Part shown: positions 34,201 to 46,280 of the stretch, piece after piece
Layout: each line of letters starts with the position of its first letter
How positions within the stretch are numbered: position 1 is the first letter of the stretch
Origin: Guyanagaster necrorhizus
Taxonomy: Eukaryota > Basidiomycota > Agaricomycetes > Agaricales > Physalacriaceae
Assembly: GCF_019112545.1 (NCBI RefSeq)
Contig: NW_025064893.1
Location: 540,987-604,986, forward strand
Reading direction: 5' to 3'
Length of the DNA: 64,000 bases
Notes under the pieces: model-generated
What the model was told of the DNA's origin: nothing
What the model saw: only the letters and a program-made list of their open reading frames with translations
Databases searched by the model: none
Position numbers and translations under genes: made by a program

Positions 34201-34874
34201 CTCCATGCGTTCATAGCTGGTGTCACTATCAGAGGATGATTCGTCGTCGTAGGAAGTTTCAGAGTCGTATCTTTCCTGCGATGGTTCGTTTGAGCGTTCC
34301 GCTCTCATGATAGACAGGTGCCCCAAAGCGTCACCCTCTATGACTGGCCTTGGCCGTCGAATATCTTCAACGATATGAGATATCAGCAATGAAGCATGTC
34401 CATCCTCCATCCTCTTCAAATGATGTGATAATCGTGGTCGAACGAACGCAACATCTTGCCTACAAACAATTTGTTGGAAAATAGACCAGTTGATTCCATT
34501 CAAATGCACGTACATTATATATGATTTATCATAGCACACAAACGAGAGCGAACGTATAAGAAGGGACCAGAATGGTATCGTTGACTGCCTAGCATCATCC
34601 TTCGAACTGCCGGCAAAGCTTTGAGCGCGGCAACAGTCGAAAGCAGTAGATCCAAAATATCTAATACTTCCGAGGAGGAATCTGTGAGATATTCTGGTGA
34701 ACATTCTAGGATACTTTCGAGCTCCTCGAGTAATGGAGACGCCCGAGAAGAGACAGCTAGGTATGGGCCGTTGGCAAGTCGTGATGGGGTTGGAGAGTCA
34801 AGTAAGCACGCCAAATGCAGTATCTCAGTGGGCCATTCTGCAGCGCGCGAGACAATGAAATTCAGGGAAGACAT
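31285..34874 (-). pseudogene. SSPIE-family large protein, broken copy
   Basis: Collinear with the gene at 49785-53814. Matching blocks in order: the N-terminal helical region (34.5-34.9 kb), GILYQRSTWGIAEPVIGIIL, VYDLTDAVSALKFAQFIIGL, a Ser/Pro-rich linker, a middle region ending HEWDILL, RFERALSLSR, QAVFALATDG and the terminal exon VYIVERNVQTFNISSPIEIYHF (31285-31485). Three lesions are visible: a frame change near 34585, TAG at 32188-32190 inside an aligned block, and a frame change in the T-run at 31992-31998 (A-run on the coding strand). Short introns are still recognisable. Function unknown. A single lesion could be an assembly error; three suggest a pseudogene. Confidence 0.75.
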
Positions 34875-35233
34875 ATCAGAGTCAGTTGTATAATCCTTCG
34901 TGGTGGAGCGTCGTTGAGAGAGGAAGACGACGGTCGTCGTGCCGTTCAGTGGCAATGGAGCAAGTTCCACTTTACGATTCGGGCCTGTAACCGAATATCT
35001 CAGCCACGTGATCGGATTCCTTTTCACTCTGTGGTATTACGGTAATTCACCGGTGTTCACGCAATTCCCGGCACGGAAATTCCTGGATTTTGGGGTTGTA
35101 GCATATGATATCGTGCACTGATTTTTTAAATTGACGTTCATGGATCTCTCTCCATTACGGAACAGAGAAACGAGGGAATAAGGATCGCCAGGGATCACCA
35201 AAGGGATATCGATCAGCGTTGAAGGGAGTGGGC

Positions 35234-35710
35234 ATGCACGAGGTTAAGGTTATTAACTCGGCCGCCGGCCCTTCTGAATCTCTTTTCTCCCGTATGTCAC
35301 AGACTGGTGTCGACTTTGCGACTGCTGTTAAGCAAGAGGCTACCTATCTTCGTCTCGTACATCCAACTCCAGATGATATCCCCTCCTGTTTCAGGCTGAT
35401 GGAGCTCGCAATGGGCTGTCATGGTACAGTCCTGCATTGACGCCCTCTTCACGAACCAAGCTGAAGCAAAGCAGGCATTCGTTCGCAGGTGAAATCATGG
35501 TACCGACAAGGCGAATCCTCACGGTGTGCATATAAGCACGACGACTTCAAGTTCTGCCTCAGTATGAAATGGATGGAGAGTGACGAACGATACGAAGCGT
35601 GGATTAATAGGCGGGCCGAGTGGTGGGCAAGGAGAAGGTTGGACAAGAGTAGTGAGGATGTATGGGCCATGCGAATGTTCGTGCATTTCTCTATAGACTT
35701 TCTATTCTAG
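35234..35710 (+). CDS. Twin-CX9C protein, EMI1/DUF3128-like, 141 aa
   Basis: Two exons, 35234-35423 and 35475-35710, with a 51-nt intron; 142 codons. Two CX9C motifs are exact: CFRLMELAMGC in exon 1 and CAYKHDDFKFC in exon 2, spaced as in the DUF3128 family of which yeast EMI1 is the known member. The C-terminal ERYEAWINRRAEWWARRR and SSEDVW stretch is also typical. Twin-CX9C proteins usually form a disulfide-stapled helical hairpin and many act in the mitochondrial intermembrane space; that location is inferred here. The N-terminal 60 residues have no predicted domain. Confidence 0.8.
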
Positions 35711-37588
35711 ATTCACGCCAGTACTGTCCAGGGAGCCCCGAAAGTCATTCCCCAGGCCTGTTACGGATAAGGAGATACAATCAGTCCTAGAAAATACGGA
35801 AGAAACACTCATGTAATCGGCTAGATTTCAGTATTGTTCTCTCTATTCCCTCACGAATTGGATACCTTCAAGGGCGTGAAGCTTGACTCGTGCTTTTACA
35901 TATTTCTGCCGCTCGACGCTGCAAGACGACTCTCGTCAAACCTTCCACTCAGAACATATCAGGACCTTTCATTGTCCACATTCTTGCGAGTTGGGAACTT
36001 TTCAGGATAACAGGAGCGCATAAAGACGCGGGGATGGCTTAGTGGACAGATACAAACTTTTTCGATTCGACACGGTCGACGTAGCAACTTTCCCACCGCC
36101 CACCGACACATGGAGGGTATCGAAGCTGTCCCTGATGCCACCCAAATCCAATGCTCTATGTTATGTTCAGAGGGGTGCGTTATTTGAGTCATCAGAACAA
36201 GCTGGAATGACTTTCTTGAATTTCTATTGTACTCCGAGGTCACGACGGGTTATTCTCACCTCGGAATTGTTTCACACATTGAAGAAATATGTTTGCCAGC
36301 AGATATCATTCGCACGATGCGGTCGATTACCGAGGCTCGTACTGTGAATCGCCGCTCCAGTGCTACACACTGCACTGAGGTGATCTCCTGAAGTGACACT
36401 CATCGAGCTGTTTCCTTCAGATCACGGCAGAGCACGGATCGTCAGGGATCGCTTGGCTTTGGGACAAATGCGGTGATACTTGCCAGGCACAGGGTTAGGG
36501 TTACACCGCCGCCAGTTCATCGTGAATTTTCAAGGACTGACGAAATTGTCTTTGAAACTTGGCAGGCTACTAGCGCAGGTGCGCTTCCTCACCGATACGT
36601 ATCTTAGAGAGGTTCGTGAAGCTTTCTCAATGTGACGTCAAAATCAGTATGCAGCTGGCAGGAGGATGTAGATCCGGGAACGGCAAATGAACTAAGGAAA
36701 TCAGCAAGTCTTTGACTGTGATATAGCAAAGTCGCCGCGAAGCACGGGGTCAGACGTCCACGTCACGATCCATGGCTCCTGCCGCCCATCATGCATCATC
36801 ACTACGTGCCAGTGCTATCCATCGATTTACTGTCGTATTTTCTCACTGGAAAAATATAGGCCCTGAAAGAGGTTGGAATCCCAGTGACTTCAATATTTGG
36901 CCTATTACTCCGACCGTGGGGCCTGCAAGAAAAGCATGATTATCAGTTTCACAGCGATGATGACGCTCACCGGCCTCTCATCAACACGACGACAGCTTCA
37001 AAGGCAGAGATGAATAAATCTGGGATCCGCTCAAGTTCATACGTTTAGAAAAACTCACGACCAAGTACCAAGAGTAGACACGTCTGCGCCGGTACTACAG
37101 TATCACCCAGGGGGCAGGTGACTGCGTCGTGCCGGAGAAACGTTGAAAAGGCAAGGGCAGAAACAATAGGAATAAAGGTGAAATTTCGAACACTACAAGT
37201 TACCTGTCAGGTTTGCCAATAATGCCGACAAATTTTGCTATGTTACATTTCACGAATAGAACTTCTCTGTGTCTTCGATTATTTTCTCAAGGGCCTAAAC
37301 TTTGTTGCCAAAAATACACCAGGGCCAGGTTCACTGCGGCCAAGGTATCTGTACAAGTACACAGTCCCAACACGCGGCAGAATTTATTAAATAATACACC
37401 TCAGAGGGATACCTACTTGTCCTCGCAGTCGCGAGGAACACATACTGAGAACAAGAGGCACAATTCGAGAAATGAAGAGCACAGCTTTCGCCAGCAACAA
37501 AAAAGTATTGTTACGTAAATTCGATTTGAGGTGCTCTCACGCAGGCCTTTTCTCCTTTCCTGTGTTTCCCCTCTCTCCACCTTACTCC
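35711..37588. other. Long intergenic region, no gene recognised
   Basis: 1.9 kb with frequent stops in all frames and no motif. The last part is the promoter of the secreted family gene at 37589. Confidence 0.5.
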
Positions 37589-38917
37589 ATGGCCCGGCCC
37601 TCCAATGCCCTGCTTGTATTTCTCCTCCTATGTCTCCCATCTCTTACATTCGCACTGGACGTCCGTGATACCCTTGCTCGACTTTGGCGACGTTCATCAA
37701 GAAGTGTCCCGGCTGCGGGATATTCGAATCCCAATGACAACGGAGGATCGATGTTGACGGTGAGGGATGCCACCGCGCGCGTCTTTTTTTGTCTCTGTGC
37801 TCACGTGGGGGTGGGGGGGCGGGTTAGAAAGTCCTAGGGACAACATACCCAGCAGGCCAGGGAGAGCCCGTCAACACGATAATATCAGGCAACTCGAACT
37901 CGGCCGTGCTAGTCGACCAGGAGACAGACGGGGGTCTCAGAAATTATTACTTGTGCGTTTACGTTGTTTCGCGTTCTCCCAGCTGATCCTAAAGCCGCAA
38001 TCTGTAGATCATTATCCTTTTCCAGCGAATGTCTAGGGCAGCATTCGGGAACCGACCAACAGGTGAATTTGGGTGATGGGAATGGTTATCGTGCGTTGGG
38101 CTCTACTCTTTCAAGTTATTCTTTTGGGTACTCAGTCTGTGGGCTTCCGCAGTAAACGAGACGGCTGTGATTCGGTATAATTATGGTGACCCTTCATTGG
38201 GTGCTTGCACGGAGACGATCAAAGTGCGTCGAAATCCGAATGCGAGAATAATGACAAGTGACAAAGGGATTTAAAGGGTGGAAACCACTTTCGGTACTGG
38301 GTACAGAATGGTAAGGATGCGAATACGTGCGTGAAAATGCTGTCGCGCGATCTCTCTCTCTCTGACAACTCCCCAAAAGCGGGGCTATCTTTATGGCAGT
38401 ATCCTACGAAATGCCAATAGCCCAAGACCACGACATTGTTGTGAACGGCTACAACCTGGCTCGGTGCGTGGTCTCTCCGCTTCGAATTTAGTTTCTCCGG
38501 CCGACCGCCTAAATTTGGGTTATCTATTTACAGCGACTACATCGTCGGCAACATTAGCGGGACCGTAATACCAACGCTGAACCTCACGAATTCGTCTACC
38601 TACTCTGGAAACACGTCATATGGTGGCTATACCTACAAGACAGACATCTCGTACGTCTCGGGACTGCTAGAGAACACCAGCATTGGCATCAACCATAATT
38701 TGTCGGTGTATATTCCTGGCGTAACCAATGCTGTTGATGGCCTTGTGGCTGTTCTGGACGTGTCAATATTAGAACAGCCAGAGGAGTGAGTCCATCTATA
38801 TCTCTATCTTGACATCAGGTTCTCATCTATTATAATAGAAGTGCCGGATGGAGAACACGGCCAAAATTATGGTTACTCCTACTGACAGTCCTCGGCGTTT
38901 CCTCTTTTTCACTATGA
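37589..38917 (+). CDS. Secreted, probably GPI-anchored protein of unknown function (member 2), 304 aa
   Basis: Eight exons: 37589-37759, 37828-37952, 38008-38090, 38153-38223, 38277-38326, 38380-38463, 38534-38785 and 38839-38917; 305 codons. Signal peptide LLVFLLLCLPSLTFA. It shares with member 1 the blocks GGSMLT, NTIISGNS, SECLGQHSG, NETAVIRYNYGD, HFRYWVQNG, HDIVVNGYNL and DYIVGN, and the SAGWR + hydrophobic C-terminus. Exon 3 has exactly the same 83-nt length as in member 1. Two introns (38224-38276 and 38464-38533) are absent from members 1 and 3. Function unknown. Confidence 0.8.
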
Positions 38918-39275
38918 CAACCCCTTGTCCTTTCGTTGGCTGGCCAGAGAAAGCTCTCGACCTTTACGTATCTTTATGACCACTCACTCCGCCCCTCCCT
39001 TACCCCCTCATACTCACGGCACAGATATAGACAATTGGATATCGCACTGCGAAAGATATGGACGCTGTTATAACCACACACCACTGCACCTTATGTTTAC
39101 CAGCCACCTAGTTATTTCTCAGGGAGAGAGATCTAATATTCATACCCTTTCATCTTACGACGCGGGATAAGGTTGTAATGCAGTGCAGCAGTTACTAACT
39201 AGATAGGAACGGGGGGGGGAAGTTGCTCAAGTTGTACATGGTACAATTGCCCAAAGTTCCAAACCGCGAGGGTGA
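38918..39275. other. Intergenic, convergent 3' ends
   Basis: 3' flanks of the secreted family gene and eIF3i; no gene. Confidence 0.5.
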
Positions 39276-40743
39276 TCAATCCTCGATCTGCATAGGCCCG
39301 TAGGGCTCCGCCTTGAAATACGACTCGTCAAAGTGGTGCACCCGCACGAACCCGTCCTCTCCACCAGAGGCGTATCCCGTTCCAGCGGGGTGTATGGCGA
39401 TGCTGCGCGGTACCGGTAAATTGTCAAGGGGAGAAAAACAATAAAAAGGAAAAAAAAAAAAACGTACGTATTGATGGGCCCGAAATGCCCTTTTACTCGG
39501 CCGACCTCTTCTTCGAATACTTTATGCCAAAACCGTGTTTCGAATTTACCCTGACGCAAGGAGGTGGTGGTGACACTCATGGCTTCCTGGCCACCCCCGA
39601 GGAGGACCTGGAGATATGGGGATCAGCAAGCACGTACGAGAGAGAAGGAGCGACCAATGTCAACGCAACGTATGGTTTGTTAGGCGCAAGAGCGGCACTG
39701 TTCAGCGGCGTCTCCGTCGTGAACGTTTTGATAACCATTAGAGTTTTCGGGTCGTGTATCTAGTGAGGCAGGCCGCCCAATCAATCGAGACAGGCGCATT
39801 AACAAAAAAAAAAATGCAAACCCACCCGCGCAGACTTGTCTTTGCTGCTCGTGATACAATACGTCCGGTCCCTGCTCAGCTGCAAGTCCGTGACGACCTC
39901 GCCATGCGCCCGCTCGTTGTTCTCGATCTCCTCGCCCGTCTCCACATTGAACAGCGCGACCTTCCCGGACTCGTGCCCGGTAATAATGACATTAGGCACC
40001 AGCGTGAACGCGCACACCGTCGCTTTCGATCCGACGGGGTTGAATATATACCGGGGATCCTTCGATTCTACCGTGGAACGCAGCTCAGCAAACGGCCAGG
40101 GAGGGAAAAAAAAAAAAAAAAGAGAGAGAGAGAGAGAGAGAACACACGTTTCGTCCCATCCCCCTCCCGGTCGATGTCAAACACCCGGATAGCGCACTGG
40201 TGCCCCATCCGCTGCTCAGTGATGCACACGATCTGCGAATCGTCCTCCTTGAACGCCACCCGCTTCACAGCCGTCGGGAACTCCCACGTGTAGAGGCACT
40301 TTCCCGTAGCGACGTCCCACAGCCGCAGAGTATTATCCGCAGCGCCAGATACCATGAATCGTGATTCTGCTGAAGGACGGTCAGCCAGTCAGCAGTTTGT
40401 TTGCGGCCGGAGGAGGGGAAACCGTTCACGGTTGGTTTCACGCACAATCGACATCGACAGTCCACACCGTCCCGTTGTTCCCTTCGTACGTCCCGAGTCG
40501 TTCACCATTGTGAGAGAACCAGACGTTGATGACGTTGTCTTTTGAGCAAGTGAATAACAGGTCGCCTTCCGTGTTGAACTTGATTTGAGTCAAGGACCGT
40601 TCGTGGCCTGTAATTTTGGGTTAATTTTTTTTTTGGGGACCGTTTGAGGAGTTGGGTGACCTTGTAATAGGATAGGCCTCTATCAATATTTTCATTAGAT
40701 GGAATAATAGGAAAAAAAAAAAAAAAAGAGCAGAACTCGCCAT
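39276..40743 (-). CDS. TIF34: Translation initiation factor eIF3 subunit I, 334 aa
   Basis: WD40 beta-propeller subunit of eIF3, which helps recruit mRNA to the 40S ribosome. Eight exons: 40741-40743 (only the ATG), 40661-40679, 40446-40607, 40148-40369, 39826-40067, 39670-39759, 39468-39607 and 39276-39402; 335 codons, the normal family length. Diagnostic sequence: [69 protein letters not shown] and the C-terminal PYGPMQIED. Intron 1 follows the ATG directly and has a GC donor (ATG|GCGAGT). Intron 4 contains a CT/T microsatellite. Confidence 0.95.
40106..40141. repeat. Poly-A / (AG)n microsatellite in eIF3i intron 4
   Basis: On the plus strand about 15 A followed by AG repeats. In the gene's orientation it is a CT repeat plus T-run in intron 4, a long pyrimidine tract upstream of the acceptor. 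Confidence 0.85.
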
Positions 40744-41564
40744 TTCGAAAGATTTTTCGGTCCTGCTGGTGGTGTGGGCGTTTAACGAGTTTTCGTCGAT
40801 CACGTGATGATAAAGTTTCACTATTCGGATTATGTAAGAAAATATTTCAACCCGGTTCTAAATAAAATCGCTTCACTGGAAAGGCGTTACTGATTATATC
40901 TTACCCGGCCTCCTGCTGACTTTGGATTGATCGCGCGTTCCTTTTCGTGCTTGCTCTTTGCGAGTAAGGCTCATCATGAATTATTCCCTCCGATGAGACA
41001 GCGGAGCTCGAGGGTTCGCTATTGCTGTCAGAGAAATGTGCGACGGCACTTGACGATACAATAATTCTCGGCGTGCCGGGACGGTTCTGTGGTTAGCTCT
41101 TGTGTGGTTTCGGTGCTTGCAGCCGATGAAAAATGGCTATGTCGCGCATGCTCATTGGCTCGACATGTATCGGGCCCGATATAGCAACCAAGCCAAGAAT
41201 CTGCAGCGGGAGATGGAGATATGGTTGTGAGAGACAACGCGACTTTAATCCTGCCCACCGCCTGATGCATCATCGCAGTACACACGTTCGTGGAACCAGG
41301 AAGAGGTATTGGGCGGGGATGGAATAAAGATTGTTTTATACTCGTTGGAGAGCCCGTGCGCGAGGGCGGGGGATCTGTGTACGATGGTTGGATCGCGTCA
41401 TAGGTGCGTCGGTACACTCGTCACCAACAGCGGCCCAATGATGCAAGCACGTAGGGCTTCAATACTGGTGATCGGGCGAGCATTCTTACGTGATACAGAT
41501 GTACCAGCATGATAAGCATGTTATATTTAATCCTGAGGGATGAAACAAGCAATACTACCCTACC
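40744..41564. other. Divergent intergenic region eIF3i / GNAT gene
   Basis: No gene recognised; promoters of two divergent genes. Confidence 0.5.
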
Positions 41565-42143
41565 ATGGCAGATGACATGTACGAAACCTTCACCCTGAAC
41601 GTCCCACCGTCAGAGAGTGAAATCGACCAGTGGATCGCCATCCGCTTACTCGCACTGCAGGTGGACCCATCTTCCTTTCGAACCACATACGAGTACGCCA
41701 AGAGTATCTCTCGGGAGAAGCACATCCAACGAATCGACTCCCATGACCAGGTCGCCGTCATCGTCTCACACAAGGCCACAGGGGAATGGATCGCTATGTC
41801 AGGCGTTGCTTCGCCCAAAATCCTTGCCAAGTTGAACTATCCGGTACCGGAGGAGGTGTACGAGGGGCGGAAAGGAAGTGGATACCTGTTCGTGTCGTTG
41901 TGGGTTCATCCGGAGCATAGGCGACGGGGTCTGGCAAAGAAGATGTTTGACAGATGCATTGAGTGGGCGAGGGGCCACGATGCCGATGCTGTGACAGAGA
42001 AGTTCGTCGCCAATGAGGTTTACAGTGACAATGAGAGCCGGGGGCTGTATAGAAGGCTAGGATTGATTGAGAGATGCGAGGTCAAGGAACCAGACGGTAA
42101 CCGAAATGTTGTTTGGTTGTCGAGATCCTTGGATGAGTTATAG
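41565..42143 (+). CDS. GNAT-family N-acetyltransferase, 192 aa
   Basis: Intronless. GNAT enzymes transfer an acetyl group from acetyl-CoA to amino groups. The fold is visible as a strand (GSGYLFVSLWVHPEHRR) running into the acetyl-CoA pyrophosphate loop RRRGLAKKMF (Q/R-x-x-G-x-A pattern) near residue 125, then the C-terminal SDNESRGLYRRLGLIE block where the Tyr and helix of motif B are expected. Substrate cannot be told from sequence. Confidence 0.85.
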   Translation: MADDMYETFTLNVPPSESEIDQWIAIRLLALQVDPSSFRTTYEYAKSISREKHIQRIDSHDQVAVIVSHKATGEWIAMSGVASPKILAKLNYPVPEEVYEGRKGSGYLFVSLWVHPEHRRRGLAKKMFDRCIEWARGHDADAVTEKFVANEVYSDNESRGLYRRLGLIERCEVKEPDGNRNVVWLSRSLDEL

Positions 42144-43131
42144 CCTACGGTCTGGAGGTAACAGGGTAGCGTGCCATCGCCACGAACGTGTAGCCGGGCG
42201 GAATGGGAAAAAAAAAGTTGATTCAACATTTGCTTGCGTGGTAAGCATGCGGGAGATAGTTAACCATTTGGCCAGGCAAAGGCCCACGAATGCGAGGTCA
42301 TTTGAATGAACAGCCTTGATTCTGGAAACGAAGCAAGCAGCACAGGACTTGTTCACGTGCAACGTTTCTTCTTCGATTCTGTTACCATCACAAACAATTA
42401 CCCCATGCTTACCCCAGGCTCTCTCCATGGAAAACTGCGAACTGCGAGAAACTACGGTCTCAGTTCCGGCTCGGTCTCTGTTGTCCTTCAGAGGAGTTCC
42501 GGGTTGAACTCATGACCCTCCTGTGATTGTCGTCTTTGGTGATCCTGTCCCGCAAGAAGCATTAACGTTTAATGTTCATTGCACGCCCCAGGGACAGCGG
42601 GATGGCACATCATACGACTGTATTCTGATTTACCAGGGTAACGTCAAAGGCAACGACTTGGGTCAGGGCGAACGTGCAAGCTTCTATCGATAATCATCGG
42701 CCACCCCTCTGGACTTGCATTTTTGGACTCTGGCCAGTTGGTTATCAGCGTGATAGGCTCGATGAAGGGTGCAAGGCAAGGGTGGCAGTACAACAAGGGT
42801 GCACGATCGCGATCTAGGCCGAGCCGGACCGACCCTCGGCAGAAGACGGGGAAAAACACGCTGTGAATCCAAGGTACAAATAATGCGTGGCACGGAAGAT
42901 AAAATTTCATCCTGGCTCACGGTTCTTTACCCTTCTCTTCTCTCCCCCAACATTGCTCCCATCACTGCGACGTTCCCCAACCTTCCTCGCACCCACCCCC
43001 ATACGCGAACTAGCATCACCCCCACCCCAACACGATCTCCCTGATTCGGATATCCGGGCCGAAGATCTGTGCGTCATTTTGCATCAGTTGACCCCACTGA
43101 ATTTCTGATTTTGCATTTTACAGTCTCGATC
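42144..43131. other. Intergenic, no gene recognised
   Basis: Short ORFs only. The 3' part is pyrimidine-rich (43020-43060), consistent with a 5' leader or promoter of the F-box-like gene. Confidence 0.5.
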
Positions 43132-44441
43132 ATGCAGTGCGTCGGAATCAATACGCTTCCACAGGAGCTCATAGATGCTATTATCGACGAGAACCAGGAC
43201 GACCAGGCTGCATTGCGTGCCTGCTCCCTCGTAGCTCGTCCATGGACTTATTCTTCCCAGCGGCACATTTTCTCCCGCGTCCACTTCCGCAACCATTCGC
43301 AACAATGCTACTACCCCGGCAAATTGCACAAGACTTCGTGCGACATCAGCAGATTCCACGATCTCATATCCATGCGCCCTCATTTAACGTCGTTTGTCAG
43401 GACACTCCAAGTCGAGCCTATTCTTGACGCAGCGCAAGAACAGCTCCTCGCCAGCACCCTCCAAAGGCTCGTCAACTTGGAATGTATATCCCTCGATCTC
43501 GGGGGCTACTACTGGGACGAGCTCTCCCAATGCATGAGGGATGCCCTCATCACTACTTTCCGTTCCCCGCGAATAACTAACCTCGAACTTCGGGAGGGTC
43601 TATTCCTCCGGTCTGCTGATTTCCTTGCTCTCCTGGGTGCATGCGAGCATCTCAAGCGGCTCTCCCTCTCCGCCATGTCCTGTGATGACCTCGAAGAGTT
43701 CGTCCAGGCCGACACAGCGGCGCTCACTTTGCCCTGCGGGCTCAATCTGCAGCTCGATTCGCTTGCGCTGAGTCTGTACGAACAGTCGTACCTCCCACTC
43801 ATGCACCGTCTGCTGCAGCTCCAGCCCTCTATGGATCTCAGTCATCTCCACCGTCTGTCCGTTCTCACTGCTGGCTCTGGACACTTGTCAGAGCGTATTG
43901 AGGCGACGAAGGAGATTCTCAAGTTGAACAGTAATTCACTCCGGCACCTCGTTTTGAACGTGTGTCTAGGAGGTAAGTATCGAATCATTGAATACCCCCC
44001 TCTCCTGCTTGCTAAAGCGACATATCCGCAGAACCGCTGTCCAACCTCATTGACATCAAACGGCTCCTCTCCATCCAGATAAAGCTATGGTGGATCCGCT
44101 TAGACCAGCACACCGAGCCCACACTGTGGCTTCGCTGGCTGATAGAATCATTCCAGGACCTCGCCAAGCACCGCGTGGAGGAAGTCACCTTTGAGATCTT
44201 CTACAACTCTGATTGGACCGCATATACAGCCGAGTGGGCCGCGCTCGACGCCGTTCTCGGGGAGATGCGCTCTCTGACGAAGGTCCACGTCAAGCTGGAC
44301 GCGTACGATGATGTCAGAGGGAGGTGGAAGCTCCCGAGGGAATACTCCCTCTCTGCGGCGAAGGACGTGGAGAGGATACTTCCTACTGTTTGCTCGCGGA
44401 AGATCCTGGCTTGTCAGTTTGCGGCGAATTTTCCTTGGTGA
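43132..44441 (+). CDS. F-box/LRR-like protein, 416 aa
   Basis: Two exons, 43132-43972 and 44032-44441, with a 59-nt intron; 417 codons. The N-terminus (INTLPQELIDAIIDE, then ALRACSLVARPW) is the F-box-like helix pair common in basidiomycete proteins that join SCF ubiquitin ligases. The remainder contains irregular leucine-rich repeats (LVNLECISLDLG, ITNLELREG, CEHLKRLSLSA, LRHLVLNVCLG) and an acidic C-terminal domain. The ATG follows a pyrimidine-rich leader and starts directly before the F-box core. Substrate unknown. Confidence 0.8.
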
Positions 44442-46280
44442 TTTATCTTTTTTTTTTTGTTCCCGTATCGACACAGTTGCATTATGGGCTATGATCCCAC
44501 TTTGATACCCCGGATATTACTCACTCGTGTTATTGGTCATCGCATTTCTCTTCGTGGTATTCGCTTGTCTGTACGCACTACATATTTAGAATAACGTGTT
44601 GCAATGGTCCTGGATGGACGCAGTATTACTCGTGCCGTGCTTGTGGCGCAACGTAGGTCGTTTATGTGGGTTAGATTTCCCTCCAATGTTGTGACCCTAC
44701 AATGAGTATTGACTCCTCACGATTCCGCGGCCTATTGGGTTGTTGAACGACCAAGACAAATCCGACCACGTGTAATTCTGCTCCTTCCCACCATCTACTA
44801 GTGCGTCATGAAGAAAAACTTTACGTTCATGTCACCGTCATAGTCGAGACACCTATAAATTCCGGAATAACAACGGGATGAGCAACCCTGTTTTCATCGA
44901 TCTCTTCCAACCAAACTGATCCTCGTCGATACAGACGCGCGTCACTGGTGATAATACCGCCTCTTGTTCCAACAACGGGTATCAATGAAGGGGCAAGAAC
45001 GAATTCTGAACCTCCGGGTGCTGCTTTCACCTGTCGGCGTACTCCCCTCTCGCTATATTAATCCAACAACAGTACCTATGAGAGTGGCTGTCCTAGAAGC
45101 GGAAGCACCACGTTCATCGTGATCACACCAACATATCACCACCATACAGTCGAGGGCAGATATGGACAATAATGGCTCGTCCTCTTTCGGTGATCAATCC
45201 TCCCCTGGCAAGGATCAGTCTTCGGGTGACGGTAATCAGCGAGGTCGTGGGGCGACTAGTCAGGATTCAGGCTCTAGCAAGGACACTTCTCCACACGCAG
45301 GTGTCGATTTGGTGGTATACACTTCCTCGGACGCTCAGATTTTTACCCCTTCGGCGCGGTTCTTCTGCGAGTTCTTCATGACGATCAACAAGGTCGAATC
45401 GACGCCACCGTTAGCCGGAATGTGCTCCATGCAGATGTTGGCCCTTCAACTTTTGATACTTAAAGCGAAGACAATCAGCGAGGACTCAATACGACGGACG
45501 CTCTAGCACAACGGGGCAGGATTTAGATTCCGAGAGAGGAGATACTGCCAGCACGACATATGGGATATGGTGCTGGACAAGATGGTAATCAGACTTCTGG
45601 GGTCTATAGTACTGGTCCTCTTGACCTTGGCACTAGCGGTGGGATCTATGCCGGTTATAGTGATTAAGCTAGAACTTGTTATCATTCCGGTAAACTGGGG
45701 GTTCAGAGATAAACGTCGAGGTGAGTGGTTCTTCGTATGCTTCTCACGCGAAACCTTATCATCAACAACCAATGCCGAAGTATTGGTCGGAAGGGCTGCA
45801 AAAAAGCCTGAACGTTGGAAAGAAAGGCCGGTAGTATAGTGTGATTGTCGAGTGCGCTCTGACCCATTTCTTTCGGTCAGGAGATGTCTAATGGTTGTTT
45901 CTTATCGTGTGCTTCGTTTCTCATCTGTATCAGTATGTATACTGAATTTACTACCGTTTCACTGTTCATACGAACATCAGGACAAGGCTGATCTAGCCAC
46001 CCTAAAATAGAATGTTGGATCGTGGTGCGTAGGCGCCCGTGGCCTTTCTTTTTCGACTCTTCAAGATACCTCTCAAGCTTTAACTTCGACGCAGCGCAAG
46101 ACGTTGCCATCCGCAGCTCTAGTACATGTGGCGACGCAATTGTTCCATTCCCAGGTACCTTGGGCATGGACACTCTGGGTGTCATTCACGTTCTCGCTCT
46201 GTGCTGTTGTCCGAAATTGGTCTTATTATCCACCCCTCTATAAAGACCTAGGAAACCCTACTTCATAACTTACGTCCAAG
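44442..46280. other. Long intergenic region with one doubtful ORF
   Basis: No firm gene. A Gly/Ser-rich ORF (45162-45506) is listed separately. A short Gly/Tyr-rich open stretch (GYGAGQDGNQTSGVY near 45560-45600) follows in another frame. A CTATAAAGA box at 46240-46248 lies about 40 bp upstream of the chitinase-like gene start. Confidence 0.4.
45162..45506 (+). CDS. Doubtful Gly/Ser-rich ORF, 114 aa
   Basis: Starts with ATG and has a low-complexity polar N-terminus (NNGSSSFGDQSSPGKDQ) and a hydrophobic C-terminal part. A Gly/Tyr-rich stretch in another frame 50-150 nt downstream might be a further exon. No family recognised. It could be a real disordered protein gene or chance. Confidence 0.25.
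   Translation: MDNNGSSSFGDQSSPGKDQSSGDGNQRGRGATSQDSGSSKDTSPHAGVDLVVYTSSDAQIFTPSARFFCEFFMTINKVESTPPLAGMCSMQMLALQLLILKAKTISEDSIRRTL

Noticed and set aside
34515..35027. Extended N-terminus of the broken SSPIE copy up to 35027
   Set aside because: The upstream codons have no ATG and do not align with the complete copy; the ATG at 34874 fits better.
41028..41417. 129-codon minus-strand ORF between eIF3i and the GNAT gene
   Set aside because: Composition is not protein-like and it sits in a shared promoter region.
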